Of a stretch of 5,341 nt of DNA, positions 4,671 through 5,341 are shown in pieces. The stretch is from Mailhella sp. (GTDB lineage Bacteria > Desulfobacterota > Desulfovibrionia > Desulfovibrionales > Desulfovibrionaceae), in assembly GCA_017522745.1 (NCBI GenBank), contig JAFWYI010000167.1, positions 1 through 5,341 of the forward strand. The letters are read 5' to 3'. Below the pieces are notes generated by a model that was given only the letters and a program-made list of their open reading frames with translations, had not been told where the DNA came from and did no database searches. A program made the translations under genes and the position numbers. Position 1 is the first letter of the stretch, and each line of letters opens with the position of its first letter.

Positions 4671-5341
4671 ATGTCATCATTCCTTTCTAAGAACACCGCC
4701 CTGCGCGGTCTGCTCGATCAGCACCTTTCCCGACTTGCCGAAGAGGAAGGCCTCTCGCCCGAGGTCATACTCGCCGCCATCGAAAATGGTACTATGGTCC
4801 TTCTCGGCAACCCCGCGCATCCCGCTCTGAAGCCCATCCTCGTGGGTCAGCCGGCACGCATCAAGGTCAACGCCAACATCGGCACTTCCCCGCTCTCCTC
4901 CTGCATGGAAACCGAACGCCGCAAGCTCAAGGCGGTCATCGACGCAGGTACGGACACCGTGATGGACCTCTCCATCGCCGGCGATCTCGACGCCATACGT
5001 CAATCCCTGCTTGCCGACTGCCCACTTCCGCTGGGCACAGTACCCATGTACGCCGTTGGGCAGCAGATACTGGACGCGGAGCAAGAAATTTCCACCATGA
5101 CGCATGACCAGCTCTTTGGTGAAATAGAAAAGCAGGCCAGACGGGGCGTGGACTACATCACCGTTCATTGCGGTCTCTCCCGCCGGGGCGCAGAGCTTGG
5201 CGCACGGCCTGAACGCGCCATGGGCATCGTCTCACGCGGTGGTTCCATGCTGGCCCGCTGGATGCTGGACAACGAACGGGAAAACCCTCTGCTGGAGCAT
5301 TTCGACCGCCTGCTCGACATTTGCCTGCCCTATAACGTCAC
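4671..5341 (+). CDS. thiC: Phosphomethylpyrimidine synthase ThiC, 5' part (cut by window end)
   Basis: ThiC is the cytoplasmic radical SAM enzyme that rearranges 5-aminoimidazole ribotide into the pyrimidine moiety of thiamine (HMP phosphate). The first 223 codons are open to the last base of the window without a stop. Recognisable family blocks are VNANIGTSP (66-74), MDLS (98-101), LGTVPMY (121-127), GVDYITVHCGLS (159-170) and the conserved IVSRGGSML (186-194). Compared with the longer E. coli type, this is the short bacterial form without the extra N-terminal domain. The unusual C-terminal CxxCxxxxC cluster motif lies outside the window. The start at ATG 4671 has GAGG at 4663-4666, only four bases away, a slightly tight spacing. 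Control is by the TPP riboswitch just upstream, which argues against the related benzimidazole synthase BzaF. No truncation or frameshift is seen. Confidence 0.95.
   Translation, partial: MSSFLSKNTALRGLLDQHLSRLAEEEGLSPEVILAAIENGTMVLLGNPAHPALKPILVGQPARIKVNANIGTSPLSSCMETERRKLKAVIDAGTDTVMDLSIAGDLDAIRQSLLADCPLPLGTVPMYAVGQQILDAEQEISTMTHDQLFGEIEKQARRGVDYITVHCGLSRRGAELGARPERAMGIVSRGGSMLARWMLDNERENPLLEHFDRLLDICLPYNV

Noticed and set aside
4153..4680. A 175-codon minus-strand frame opposite the riboswitch
   Set aside because: It spans the TPP riboswitch, the thiC promoter and the small membrane protein gene, all explained otherwise; the product looks random.
4600..4830. A 76-codon plus-strand frame over the thiC leader and start
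   Set aside because: It runs through the terminator T tract and overlaps thiC out of frame; the frame from 4671 has clear ThiC motifs.
4671..5341. The ThiC relative BzaF (5-hydroxybenzimidazole synthase) as an alternative identity
   Set aside because: A TPP riboswitch lies directly upstream, where a BzaF gene would be expected with a cobalamin riboswitch or cobamide genes, and the visible blocks fit ThiC.

Overview
The window fits a GC-rich anaerobe of the sulfate-reducer lineage (Desulfovibrionaceae or a close gut relative; inference). The evidence is a zinc-type porphobilinogen synthase gene overlapping a heme b synthase gene (ahbD), followed by a siroheme decarboxylase subunit gene. This is the signature of the siroheme-dependent ('alternative') heme pathway of sulfate reducers and some archaea. 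No rRNA, tRNA, CRISPR array or insertion sequence is visible.

Layout. Positions 1-64 are C-rich and hold a G-quadruplex-type motif on the minus strand. Positions 65-991 encode a ten-helix AEC-family transporter. After a 153-base spacer comes hemB (1145-2137), which overlaps ahbD by one base (2137-3357). A 309-base spacer (3358-3666) has no gene but contains four separate hairpins, two of them two-tiered, the last ending just before the ribosome binding site of ahbA (3667-4131). An intrinsic terminator (4159-4191) closes this plus-strand block. On the minus strand, facing ahbA, lies a 53-residue two-helix membrane protein (4197-4358). Divergent from it is a thiamine transcription unit: a promoter (4453-4481), a TPP riboswitch (4487-4601), a terminator with a T9 tract (4605-4640) and the first 223 codons of thiC, cut by the window edge.

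How the genes work together. HemB makes porphobilinogen, the precursor of all tetrapyrroles. In the siroheme route, siroheme is decarboxylated by AhbA/AhbB, converted to Fe-coproporphyrin III by AhbC, and decarboxylated to heme b by the radical SAM enzyme AhbD. The window therefore holds an early step and two late steps; AhbB and AhbC are not here. thiC is a separate unit for the thiamine pyrimidine, apparently switched off by TPP through premature termination. The transporter and the small membrane protein have no visible link to either pathway.

The points most worth a second look are the His-Pro-Gly-Gly repeat tail on AhbD, the hairpin series between ahbD and ahbA, the unpaired siroheme decarboxylase subunit, and a readable antiterminator/terminator switch in the thiC leader. 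I see no wholly new multi-gene system.
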